Of a DNA stretch of 64,000 bases, positions 43,708 through 51,350 are shown in pieces. Each line of letters opens with the position of its first letter. Positions within the stretch are counted from its first letter, which is position 1. The position numbers and the translations under genes are program-made. Source of the stretch: Chitinophagaceae bacterium PMP191F (lineage in GTDB: Bacteria; Bacteroidota; Bacteroidia; Chitinophagales; Chitinophagaceae); NCBI GenBank assembly GCA_001302245.1, contig LGYU01000013.1:186001-250000 (forward strand), read 5' to 3'. The notes below the pieces were generated by a model, which saw only the letters and a program-made list of their open reading frames with translations, was not told the origin of the DNA and did no database searches.

Positions 43708-44601
43708 TTATTGAAACCTGCTGCTTATAACCAGTTCTTTGCTGCCTGCCGTGTATTGATAAAATCCTTCTCCGCTTTTTACGCCAAGAAATCCTGCGGT
43801 AACCATATTGGTCAGCAGGGGACAGGGAGCGTATTTAGGATTACCAAATCCATCATGCAGTACATTCAGAATGGAGTAACAAACATCCAGGCCAATGAAG
43901 TCGGCCAGTTGCAATGGTCCCATGGGATGCGCCATACCCAGTTTCATCACTGTGTCAATTTCAGTTACACCGGCCACACCTTCATACAGGCTGTAAATAG
44001 CCTCATTGATCATGGGCATCAGGATACGGTTGGCAATAAAACCGGGATAATCGTTCACCACGCAGGGAATTTTGCCTAGTTGTTTGCTGAGCTCAGCAAT
44101 GGTATTAGAAACTTCTTTATTGGTCGCATAACCGTTAATGATCTCAACCAGTTTCATCACTGGTACAGGATTCATAAAGTGCATGCCGATCACCTGCTGA
44201 GGTCTTTTGGTAACGGCAGCTATTTTTGTAATGGAAATAGAAGAGGTGTTGGTGGCCAGGATGGCATTTGCGGGAGCGGCCTCATCTATCTGGCGGAAGA
44301 TTTTCAGTTTCAGATCGGTGTTTTCTGTCGCAGCTTCCACTACCAGATCAGCCTGTTGCACACCGGCGCTTAGATCAGTAAAAGTTGTAATGTTTGTGAG
44401 AGCTGCTTTTTTCTGCTCTTCCGTAGCAGTTCCTTTGCCTATTTGTCTGTCGAAATTTTTACCAATGGTCTGCAGGGCTTTCTCGAGCTGGGCGGCATTT
44501 ACATCTACCAGCTTTACGGTAAAACCACTCTGGGCAAACACGTGAGCAATGCCATTTCCCATAGTACCGGCACCAATAACAGTAACTTTCTTCAGATTCA
44601 T
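43708..44601 (-). CDS. 3-hydroxybutyryl-CoA (3-hydroxyacyl-CoA) dehydrogenase
   Basis: About 297 residues from ATG 44601 (MNLKKVTVIGAG). An in-frame start 105 bp upstream gives a non-homologous leader derived from repeat sequence and is rejected. NAD-binding GAGTMGNGIAHVFAQSGF opens the Rossmann domain. The catalytic His lies in VIGMHFMNPVPVMKLVEII, and the C-terminal helical dimer domain has ANRILMPMINEAIYSLYEG and KLGMAHPMGPLQLADFIGLD. It oxidises 3-hydroxyacyl-CoA with NAD+ in fatty-acid or phenylacetate-type degradation, or the reverse in butyrate metabolism. No beta-oxidation partners are adjacent. Confidence 0.92.
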   Translation of the reverse strand: MNLKKVTVIGAGTMGNGIAHVFAQSGFTVKLVDVNAAQLEKALQTIGKNFDRQIGKGTATEEQKKAALTNITTFTDLSAGVQQADLVVEAATENTDLKLKIFRQIDEAAPANAILATNTSSISITKIAAVTKRPQQVIGMHFMNPVPVMKLVEIINGYATNKEVSNTIAELSKQLGKIPCVVNDYPGFIANRILMPMINEAIYSLYEGVAGVTEIDTVMKLGMAHPMGPLQLADFIGLDVCYSILNVLHDGFGNPKYAPCPLLTNMVTAGFLGVKSGEGFYQYTAGSKELVISSRFQ

Positions 44602-44659
44602 ATAGCAGTTTTTTAAATCGTGAGTGGTCAAACGTGAAATGGAAAGCGTCAAAAAGGAA

Positions 44660-44728
44660 TGGTTGAATTGCTTGATAGCTCTATGGCTATCGATTATAAC
44701 AATCAAACCATATAACCATCAGGCTATT
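44660..44728 (-). repeat. Dispersed intergenic repeat, copy B (69 bp, inverted)
   Basis: The reverse complement aligns to 31666-31734 with 56 of 69 positions identical by hand. The inner stem here is perfect: GATAGC / GCTATC around CATAGA. It sits in the 137-bp gap between two minus-strand genes. Just upstream, GTGAGTGGTCA (44620-44630) matches sequence inside the RNA methyltransferase gene. Confidence 0.75.
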
Positions 44729-44738
44729 GTCGCATTAA

Positions 44739-45380
44739 TTAATTTTTGTTCTTAAAATCACCTCGTTTCCAGGCCTTTATAAATTCGGACCAGGCGAAAG
44801 GATTAAAGATGTTCTGCGGGGGAGCCTGACCATAGTAATATGCTTTCTGGGCATTATTGCGCAGCATCATATTGGTGTTTTCACCACCATCACGGGGAAG
44901 TGTGCGTGCCAGGGCACGACGTTTGGACTCATCAGTATTTTTGCGTGCAATTTCCAGGTCATCGTCAGGAATGTCTGCTTTCACAAAGTCGCGTTCAAAT
45001 TGTTCGCGCGTAGGACGCGGTTTGATGATGGTGGCAGGAAGATATACGGTATCTGTTACTAAAAGCTGAATAAGACTGAACTGGCTGCCGTCCAGGTCGC
45101 GGGGAATTTCGGCAGTTTTAGGTTTGTAACCAACAGACGAAAATTCGATGATATCGCCTTTCATAACCACGATAGAAAATACACCCTGTTCGTTGGTATA
45201 GGTACCCCTTTTCTGGCCTTTGATCTCAACGGATACAGAGGGGATTCCTTTCAGGCTGTCGGCGGTCATTACCACACCAAACAATTGTACCACAGAATCT
45301 TTTAGTTTTTCAAACTGGGCATTTGCTGCAAACGGAAGCCCCACAGCGAGCAACGTAACAATGAGTAAATATTTTTTCAT
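44739..45380 (-). CDS. Exported protein with carboxypeptidase-regulatory-like domain
   Basis: About 213 residues from MKKYLLIVTLLAVG (45380), with a signal peptide ending near FAANAQ. A CarboxypepD_reg-like beta-sandwich spans about 30-105 (LFGVVMTADSLKGIPSVSVE, GVFSIVVMKGDIIEFSSVGY). A charged C-terminal part (FERDFVKADIPDDDLEIAR) ends with a basic tail. This is the same domain that begins Bacteroidota TonB receptors, here freestanding. The function is unknown. A consensus promoter (TATATTTG) lies so close to the start that the message may be nearly leaderless. Confidence 0.78.
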   Translation of the reverse strand: MKKYLLIVTLLAVGLPFAANAQFEKLKDSVVQLFGVVMTADSLKGIPSVSVEIKGQKRGTYTNEQGVFSIVVMKGDIIEFSSVGYKPKTAEIPRDLDGSQFSLIQLLVTDTVYLPATIIKPRPTREQFERDFVKADIPDDDLEIARKNTDESKRRALARTLPRDGGENTNMMLRNNAQKAYYYGQAPPQNIFNPFAWSEFIKAWKRGDFKNKN

Positions 45381-45386
45381 GCGCAT

Positions 45387-45419
45387 CAAATATACAGAGT
45401 ATGAATAAAATACTTTCAA
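45387..45419 (-). promoter_or_regulatory. Consensus promoter abutting the start of the 44739-45380 gene
   Basis: Minus-strand TTG, a 22-bp spacer and TATATTTG match the Bacteroidota consensus. The -7 element ends six bases before ATG 45380, so transcription would begin at or next to the start codon. Confidence 0.45.
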
Positions 45420-45448
45420 CAAAATACCCCTGTTAATGGTTAATTTTG
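45414..45448 (+). promoter_or_regulatory. Candidate mrp promoter
   Basis: TAATTTTG at 45441-45448 fits TAnnTTTG. The -33 position has TTTC rather than TTTG, 23 bp upstream. Transcription would begin about 30 nt before the mrp start at 45486. Confidence 0.4.
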
Positions 45449-45485
45449 CAGTGGACGGATTCTTTTTAACAAAACTATTAGAGGA

Positions 45486-46589
45486 ATGACTTCAGAGCAA
45501 GTTTTAGATGCATTACGCAATGTTCAGGAACCAGATCTGGGACAGGATATTGTTACGCTCAACATGGTGAAAGATATTGTGATAGACGGTAATGCAGTTT
45601 CATTTACTGTTGTGCTTACAACGCCTGCATGTCCTATGAAGGATATGATCCGTTCAGCCTGTACCAATGCCGTGCGTTTACTGATCAGCAAGGAAGCAAA
45701 AGTAACGGTAAATTTTACTGCCAATACCAGCAGCAATCGTAAAGATGCCGGCGATGTAGTAATGCCACGTGTTAAAAATATTATTGCTGTAGTGAGTGGT
45801 AAAGGTGGTGTGGGTAAAAGCACCATATCTGCCAACCTGGCACTGGCTTTTGCGCGTGGAGGTGCCAAAGTAGGGCTGATGGACGCTGATATTTATGGTC
45901 CCAGTGTTCCTATTATGTTTGGGGTACGCGGTGAACGTCCAATGATGATGAATGCAGGCAATGGCGAAAAAGGAATGATCGTTCCGCTGGAGCGTTTTGG
46001 TATCAAATTAATGAGCATCGGTTTGCTGGTAGATGAGAAAAATGCCGTGGTATGGCGCGGTCCGATGGCCAGCAGCGCCATCCGCCAGTTTGCTACCGAT
46101 GTATATTGGGATGAACTGGATTACCTGGTAATAGATATGCCACCCGGCACTGGTGATATTCACTTAACCCTGCTGCAAACAGTTCCCGTAACAGGTGTAG
46201 TAGTGGTGACCACACCGCAGGAAGTAGCGCTGGCTGACGCTAAAAAAGCCATCGCAATGTTTGGACAGGCGCAGATCAAAGTGCCCATCATCGGCCTGGT
46301 AGAAAACATGAGCTATTTTACACCAGCTGAATTACCCGATAATAAATATTACATCTTCGGAAAAGATGGTGGTAAAAAACTGGCAGAAGAATATGATCTG
46401 CCTTTCCTGGGCCAGATACCACTGGTACAAAGCATCCGTGAAGGCGGTGATTCCGGTATTCCTGTAATGGTGAGCGATGATCATATAACGCGTGCTGCTA
46501 TGGAAGAATTTGCCGGTAATACAGCCCGCAGCATTGCCATGCGCAACGCTAAAGTGGCTCCGTCGAAAGTAGTGGAAATGATGGCGTAA
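45486..46589 (+). CDS. mrp: Mrp/ApbC-family P-loop ATPase (Fe-S carrier)
   Basis: 367 residues. An N-terminal MIP18/DUF59 domain (about 3-75, DALRNVQEPDLGQDIVTLNM, with TPACPM) precedes the P-loop domain with deviant Walker A GKGGVGKST at 104-112, Walker B-type DMPPGTGDIH and VSDDH. It carries Fe-S clusters to apo-proteins in the cytoplasm. The paired CxxC found near the end of proteobacterial ApbC (after NMSYF) is absent: the segment reads TPAELPDNKYYIFG. Cluster binding must therefore use other residues. It is followed by a strong palindromic terminator and is probably monocistronic. Confidence 0.92.
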   Translation: MTSEQVLDALRNVQEPDLGQDIVTLNMVKDIVIDGNAVSFTVVLTTPACPMKDMIRSACTNAVRLLISKEAKVTVNFTANTSSNRKDAGDVVMPRVKNIIAVVSGKGGVGKSTISANLALAFARGGAKVGLMDADIYGPSVPIMFGVRGERPMMMNAGNGEKGMIVPLERFGIKLMSIGLLVDEKNAVVWRGPMASSAIRQFATDVYWDELDYLVIDMPPGTGDIHLTLLQTVPVTGVVVVTTPQEVALADAKKAIAMFGQAQIKVPIIGLVENMSYFTPAELPDNKYYIFGKDGGKKLAEEYDLPFLGQIPLVQSIREGGDSGIPVMVSDDHITRAAMEEFAGNTARSIAMRNAKVAPSKVVEMMA

Positions 46590-46650
46590 ACTGTTGAAGG
46601 TTGTGAGTTTCTGGTTTGAAGTTAAAGCTCCCGACATTATACATTATATA

Positions 46651-46684
46651 AAAAAACTGCCGGTTGTACAACCGGCAGTTTTTT
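46651..46684. terminator. Bidirectional terminator, perfect 34-bp palindrome
   Basis: AAAAAACTGCCGGTTGT followed by its exact complement ACAACCGGCAGTTTTTT. It lies between mrp (+) and the membrane protein gene ending at 46746 (-), with A/T runs on both flanks. Confidence 0.9.
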
Positions 46685-46745
46685 ATTGGGATTGGTCAGT
46701 AAGATAGTTGTTTTAATTATTTCCTGAGGTCCGTTTCAGATCCAC

Positions 46746-47327
46746 TCATTGCAGGTTTTTCAGGTCTGTCAGTTTATTCTTTCCATATGTACTCAGCAAC
46801 CGGATGATCTTGTAAAGCGATAATGCCAGTAAAATACCACCGGCCAGTCCACTCAATATACCCGCTGTAATGGCGGTAACGCTGTTTACCTGCAAATGGA
46901 ACAGCCGGGCAATAAGCCAGAAACTGCTGCCGCCGGCAATGATGCCGCCGATACTGCATCCCAGTAGTAACAATGTTTTGAAACCTGCGGCAAAAGAACG
47001 TCTGTAAATACCTATAATAATAGCGGTGGATATAATACCTGCTGTTGACATGGCAACAATTGCCAGTAATACAATCGATACCAGGATAGTACCTGTTACC
47101 ACTGCTCCCAATGTAAACGACAGCACACAAATGGCAAAAATCAGCAGGAATAGATTGAACTCGTCATCCGGTTCAGGTATAGTGACGGTTGGTCTGACTG
47201 CATGTAAGGTTGCTGCTGTAGTATCTGTTGCTTTTTGAACAGTGTCGGGCGTTTGTGCTGATGCGGTAGTAATTCCGGTAAATAACAACAATATCGGAAT
47301 AACTGCAGTAAGCAGGTATGATTTCAT
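46746..47327 (-). CDS. Hypothetical membrane protein
   Basis: 193 residues. A signal peptide (MKSYLLTAVIPILLLFTGITTASAQ) is followed by a Thr/Pro-rich stretch, then four hydrophobic segments at about 57-80, 82-108, 117-140 and 148-175, and a basic tail. There is no recognisable catalytic motif. It diverges from the PaiB-like gene with about 85 bp between starts. I do not recognise the family; it is a conserved-looking inner-membrane protein with an exported N-terminus. Confidence 0.65.
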   Translation of the reverse strand: MKSYLLTAVIPILLLFTGITTASAQTPDTVQKATDTTAATLHAVRPTVTIPEPDDEFNLFLLIFAICVLSFTLGAVVTGTILVSIVLLAIVAMSTAGIISTAIIIGIYRRSFAAGFKTLLLLGCSIGGIIAGGSSFWLIARLFHLQVNSVTAITAGILSGLAGGILLALSLYKIIRLLSTYGKNKLTDLKNLQ

Positions 47328-47412
47328 AGTGAGTAATATCGGTCTAAACTACGATAATAACGGTTTAGTTGAAAGCGACTGCAAGTCTTTAAGGAATATT
47401 TATCTTCGTAAC

Positions 47413-48045
47413 ATGTATAGTCTACCTTATTACAAAGAAAAAGATCCTGCGGTAGTAACCGGTTTTATGCATCAGCATCCGTTTGCTATGCTTGCGGGAA
47501 GTGATGGGGAAGGACGCCCGGTGGTAACACAGATACCTTTATTGATCAAAGAACAGAATGGCTGTATTGTATTGCGCGGGCATATTATGCGACAGACAGA
47601 TCACCACAAAGCATTTATGCAGAACCCCCAGGCACTGGTAGTATTTACTGGTCCGCATGCCTATGTTAGCGCCAGTTGGTATACCAATCCGCAACAAGGC
47701 TCTACCTGGAATTATATGTCTGTGCACGCAAGAGGAAATGTACGTTTCCTGGAAGACGATGCATTGCTGGAAATACTGCGCGAAACCACCGCTTTGTTTG
47801 AGAACAATTATGAATCTCCATCACTGATGGAAAAACTACCTGTTGAATATGTACAACGGTTGGTAAAAGCCATTGTTGCCATTGAAATTGAAGTGCAGGA
47901 TATTGATACGGTTTTCAAACTCAGCCAGAACCGTGACAAAGAAAGTTATCATAATATCATTGCACAATTACAGCATGGAAATGAAGATGCCAGGCAGATT
48001 GCTGTAGAAATGGAACAGCGGGCTGCTGGCATGAAATGGGAATAG
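47413..48045 (+). CDS. FMN-binding PaiB-like protein
   Basis: 210 residues from ATG 47413 (MYSLPYYKEKDPAVV); a 171-bp longer frame starts inside the divergent gene and is rejected. PaiB/FMN-binding split-barrel features are MHQHPFAMLAGS, GRPVVTQIPLLI, LRGHIMRQTDHHKAF, VFTGPHAYVSASWY and TWNYMSVHARG. B. subtilis PaiB is described as a negative regulator of sporulation and protease genes; homologues more often look like flavin-binding enzymes or sensors. It heads a co-directional run with an SDR (38-bp gap) and kynureninase. Confidence 0.88.
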   Translation: MYSLPYYKEKDPAVVTGFMHQHPFAMLAGSDGEGRPVVTQIPLLIKEQNGCIVLRGHIMRQTDHHKAFMQNPQALVVFTGPHAYVSASWYTNPQQGSTWNYMSVHARGNVRFLEDDALLEILRETTALFENNYESPSLMEKLPVEYVQRLVKAIVAIEIEVQDIDTVFKLSQNRDKESYHNIIAQLQHGNEDARQIAVEMEQRAAGMKWE

Positions 48046-48083
48046 CCTGTTGTATATAATCAGTATTGTTTAACACACGATCT

Positions 48084-48869
48084 ATGAACACATCTCTTAC
48101 CGGCAAAACAGCAGTGGTTTGTGGCAGTACACAGGGCATAGGACTGGCAACGGCCATTGCACTTGCAAAACTGGGTGCTACCTGTATATTGCTGGCCCGC
48201 AATGAAGAAATATTGAAAACAGCCCTGGCGCAATTGCCTGTTGCAGCAGCACAGCAGCACCGATATGTAGTGGCAGATTTTGCGCATCCGGAACAGGTAC
48301 AAACAGCCATACAGCAGGTGGTGCAGCAAACCGAAATACATATTCTTATCAATAATACCGGCGGCCCCAAAGCAGGCCCTGTTACGGAAGCTACACAGCA
48401 GGCATTCCTCGATGCGTTTAACCAGCACCTGGTATGCAATCACCTGCTGACACAAGCAGTGATCCCTTCCATGAAAGATGCAGGTTATGGTCGTATAGTA
48501 AATGTTATTTCCACCTCTGTAAAAATTCCTTTACCCAATCTCGGTGTATCCAATACCATTCGTGGTGCTGTGGCTTCGTGGGCTAAAACGATGGCCAATG
48601 AGTTGGGGCAGTTCAATATAACGGTGAACAATGTATTGCCTGGTTTTATCAATACCCAAAGACTGCATAGTCTTGTGCAGGGCAATGCGCAGGCGAAACA
48701 GGTTGAGAATACAGTGATTGAAAAGGAAATGAAAGAAAGTGTACCGATGAAAAGATTTGGTGAAGCAGAAGAGATTGCAGCGGTGGCTGCTTTCCTGGCA
48801 TCACCTGCCGCCTCGTATGTAAATGGGGTAAGTATTCCGGTAGATGGCGGAAGAACGGGGAGTTTGTAA
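48084..48869 (+). CDS. SDR-family oxidoreductase
   Basis: 261 residues from ATG 48084 (MNTSLTGKTAVVCG). Classical SDR: cofactor motif GSTQGIGLATAIA, NNTGGPKAG, and the C-terminal signature with PVDGGRTGSL. In the usual catalytic YxxxK region this protein has VSNTIRGAVASWAKTMA: by alignment the Tyr is replaced (NTIRG) while other segments are normal. It resembles the 3-oxoacyl reductase-like atypical SDRs in which this Tyr is missing, so activity is uncertain. The next gene, kynU, starts 23 bp downstream. A role next to kynureninase is unclear. Confidence 0.85.
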   Translation: MNTSLTGKTAVVCGSTQGIGLATAIALAKLGATCILLARNEEILKTALAQLPVAAAQQHRYVVADFAHPEQVQTAIQQVVQQTEIHILINNTGGPKAGPVTEATQQAFLDAFNQHLVCNHLLTQAVIPSMKDAGYGRIVNVISTSVKIPLPNLGVSNTIRGAVASWAKTMANELGQFNITVNNVLPGFINTQRLHSLVQGNAQAKQVENTVIEKEMKESVPMKRFGEAEEIAAVAAFLASPAASYVNGVSIPVDGGRTGSL

Positions 48870-48892
48870 TTTTAAAATAGCGAACCTATAGT

Positions 48893-50173
48893 ATGCAATT
48901 TGAAAACAGCTTGTCATTTGCACGTGGTTTAGATACCATAGACCCATTGAAAGATTTCAGGAAACAATTCATAATTCCTGTACACGATGGAAAAGAACAG
49001 ATATATTTCCTGGGCAACTCACTGGGATTACAGCCTGTGCGTACACAATCTTATCTGCAGGAAATATTGAACGGGTGGGGTAAATATGGTGTAGAAGGTT
49101 TTTTTATGGGTGAGAACCCATGGATACATTATCACGATACGCTCACAAAAACATTAAGTACGGTAGTAGGTGCATTGCCGCACGAAATAGTAGTGATGAA
49201 CCAGTTAACCGTCAATCTTCACCTGATGATGGTAAGCTTTTATCGTCCGTCGGGTAAAAGAAAAAAAATTATCTGTGAGGCAAAAGCTTTTCCCAGCGAC
49301 CAGTATATGTTTGAAACACAGATCAAACATCATGGACTGGACCCGCAGGAAGTACTGATAGAAGTAGCGCCACGTGCAGGTGAACATCACATTCGACAGG
49401 AAGACATTCGACAGGCAATACAACAGCACCAGGATGAACTGACGTTGGTACTATGGGGCGGCATTAATTATTATACAGGGCAGTTATTCGATATGCAGGC
49501 CATTACACAGGCTGCACATGCAGCAGGCGCAGTAGTGGGTTTTGATCTGGCGCACGCCGCCGGTAATGTGCCGCTGCAATTGCATAACTGGGATGTTGAC
49601 TTTGCATGCTGGTGCAGTTACAAATATCTCAATTCTGGCCCCGGTACGGTAGGCGGAGCGTATATTCATGAACGTTACCATGGTAAAACCGATATGCCGC
49701 GATTTGCCGGTTGGTGGGGATATGAAAAAGAAACCCGTTTCCTGATGCAACAGGGCTTTAAACCTGTGCAATCAGCCGAAGGCTGGCAATTGAGCACACC
49801 GGCATTGTTGCTACAGGCATCACACAAAGCAGCCCTGGATATTATTGAAGAAGCAGAATGGGGGCAGATCCAGGAAAAAAGAAAATTGCTGAACGCATGG
49901 CTGTGGTTTCTGCTGGATGATCTGCAAACACAGGTTGCCGGCAATATTGAAATAATTACACCGCGTGCAGAACGCGAAAAAGGTTGCCAGGTTTCCATAC
50001 ACATGCTGAAAAACGGTAAAGCGGTATTTGATGCATTGAGCAAAGCTGGTATTATGGTAGACTGGCGCGAACCAAATGTGATCAGGCTGGCACCGGTACC
50101 TTTGTACAATACTTTTGAGGAAGTATGGCAATTCAACAATATCTTGCGGCAAATTCTGCAACAACAAGCATAA
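48893..50173 (+). CDS. kynU: Kynureninase
   Basis: PLP-dependent hydrolase that splits L-kynurenine into anthranilate and L-alanine. 426 residues, normal length. It has [10 protein letters not shown] near the N-terminus, [10 protein letters not shown] with the PLP-nitrogen Asp218, the Schiff-base Lys244 in [11 protein letters not shown], and [14 protein letters not shown]. It is 23 bp after the SDR gene and 10 bp before pyrF. No tryptophan dioxygenase or kynurenine monooxygenase is visible in the window, so upstream steps must be encoded elsewhere. Either tryptophan catabolism or NAD supply is possible. Confidence 0.95.
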   Translation: MQFENSLSFARGLDTIDPLKDFRKQFIIPVHDGKEQIYFLGNSLGLQPVRTQSYLQEILNGWGKYGVEGFFMGENPWIHYHDTLTKTLSTVVGALPHEIVVMNQLTVNLHLMMVSFYRPSGKRKKIICEAKAFPSDQYMFETQIKHHGLDPQEVLIEVAPRAGEHHIRQEDIRQAIQQHQDELTLVLWGGINYYTGQLFDMQAITQAAHAAGAVVGFDLAHAAGNVPLQLHNWDVDFACWCSYKYLNSGPGTVGGAYIHERYHGKTDMPRFAGWWGYEKETRFLMQQGFKPVQSAEGWQLSTPALLLQASHKAALDIIEEAEWGQIQEKRKLLNAWLWFLLDDLQTQVAGNIEIITPRAEREKGCQVSIHMLKNGKAVFDALSKAGIMVDWREPNVIRLAPVPLYNTFEEVWQFNNILRQILQQQA

Positions 50174-50183
50174 CTGTAGTATC

Positions 50184-50987
50184 ATGACACGTCAGCAATT
50201 GGTTGAACAGATAAGGTTAAAAAAGTCATATCTCTGCGTAGGGCTGGATACAGATATTACTAAAATCCCAAAGCACCTTCTGCAGGAACCTGATCCTGTT
50301 TTTGCTTTCAATAAAGCCATTATTGACGCTACCAAAGATTACTGTGTTAGCTATAAGATCAATACCGCTTTTTACGAATCCATGGGGCTGAAAGGCTGGC
50401 AGTCAATGGAAAAAACGGTACAACATATCCCTGGTACACACTTCACCATTGCAGATGCCAAGCGTGGTGATATCGGTAATACTTCGGCCCAGTATGCAAA
50501 AGCATTTTTTGAGGCACTGCCTTTTGATTCCATCACGGTCGCTCCTTACATGGGGGCCGATAGCGTACAACCTTTCCTGGATTATGTCGGTAAATGGACT
50601 ATACTGCTGGGACTAACATCTAACAGTGGTGCTGCTGATTTTGAACTGCAGTCCGCCGGCGGGGGACTGTTGTATGAAAAAGTATTGACCACTGCTGCAC
50701 AATGGGGCACTCCGGATAACCTGATGTTTGTGGTGGGCGCTACCAAAAGTGACTGGTTTACAAAGATCCGTCAGTTAACACCAGATCATTTTTACCTGGT
50801 GCCGGGTGTAGGTGCACAGGGTGGTAGCCTGGATGAGATTTCCAGGAAAGCCATGAATAAAGATGTAGGAATACTGGTCAACGTAAGCCGCGCCATCATC
50901 TTTGCTTCATCCGGTGAAGATTTTGCTGCAAAAGCAGGCGAAGCGGCAAAAGCTTATCAGCAGCAAATGGAACAATACCTGAAGTAG
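50184..50987 (+). CDS. pyrF: Orotidine-5'-phosphate decarboxylase
   Basis: Last step of UMP synthesis. 267 residues from ATG 50184 ([15 protein letters not shown]); a longer in-frame start lies inside kynU and is rejected. The catalytic Asp/Lys set is in [14 protein letters not shown], with the phosphate loop [10 protein letters not shown]. The length and wording fit the longer 'type 2' PyrF group. It starts 10 bp after kynU and is likely cotranscribed with it, although the pathways are unrelated. It is followed by a repeat-rich gap. Confidence 0.95.
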   Translation: MTRQQLVEQIRLKKSYLCVGLDTDITKIPKHLLQEPDPVFAFNKAIIDATKDYCVSYKINTAFYESMGLKGWQSMEKTVQHIPGTHFTIADAKRGDIGNTSAQYAKAFFEALPFDSITVAPYMGADSVQPFLDYVGKWTILLGLTSNSGAADFELQSAGGGLLYEKVLTTAAQWGTPDNLMFVVGATKSDWFTKIRQLTPDHFYLVPGVGAQGGSLDEISRKAMNKDVGILVNVSRAIIFASSGEDFAAKAGEAAKAYQQQMEQYLK

Positions 50988-51350
50988 GGAGGAAAGGCAC
51001 AAGGTTCCAGGAAAGCCAGGAAGAAAATGCGAAGTATTAAGTATGCCTTCCTGATTACTGCTAATACCTAAAAGCCAACACCTTTTTTTAGTGTGCCTTT
51101 GTGGTTCTAAAAACGGGCGCAAGATGCAAGCTGATGTAACTGAACTGCAAATTACCAACTGCTAACTTCATTGCGTCTTTGCTATTCTTTCCTGTCTTTG
51201 CGTGAAACAGATTATGAGCTTTGAGCTAAGGGCAAAATATAATGCAATTCCAACCATCCAGCAATCCAATCATCTGCCTCTCTACTTGATGAACGGCACC
51301 ATCTGCTCTGCATTTATCACGTATTTTGAATGCTATTTAAAACTACTGTA
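50988..51350. repeat. 363-bp gap built of degenerate intergenic repeats
   Basis: No gene. After the pyrF stop come GGAAAGGCACAAGGTT (shared with 31600), then the 63-bp unit at 51020-51082. GTGCCTTTGTGGTTC follows, and then the pair GCGTCTTTGC and GTCTTTGCGTG (about 51174-51207), a wording common in Bacteroidota intergenic DNA. The end of the gap should contain the S9 peptidase promoter. Confidence 0.6.
51020..51082 (+). repeat. 63-bp dispersed repeat, copy 2
   Basis: Aligns with 34043-34105 over 63 bp without gaps, 48 identical by hand count. ACCTAAAAGC is the conserved core. Confidence 0.65.
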
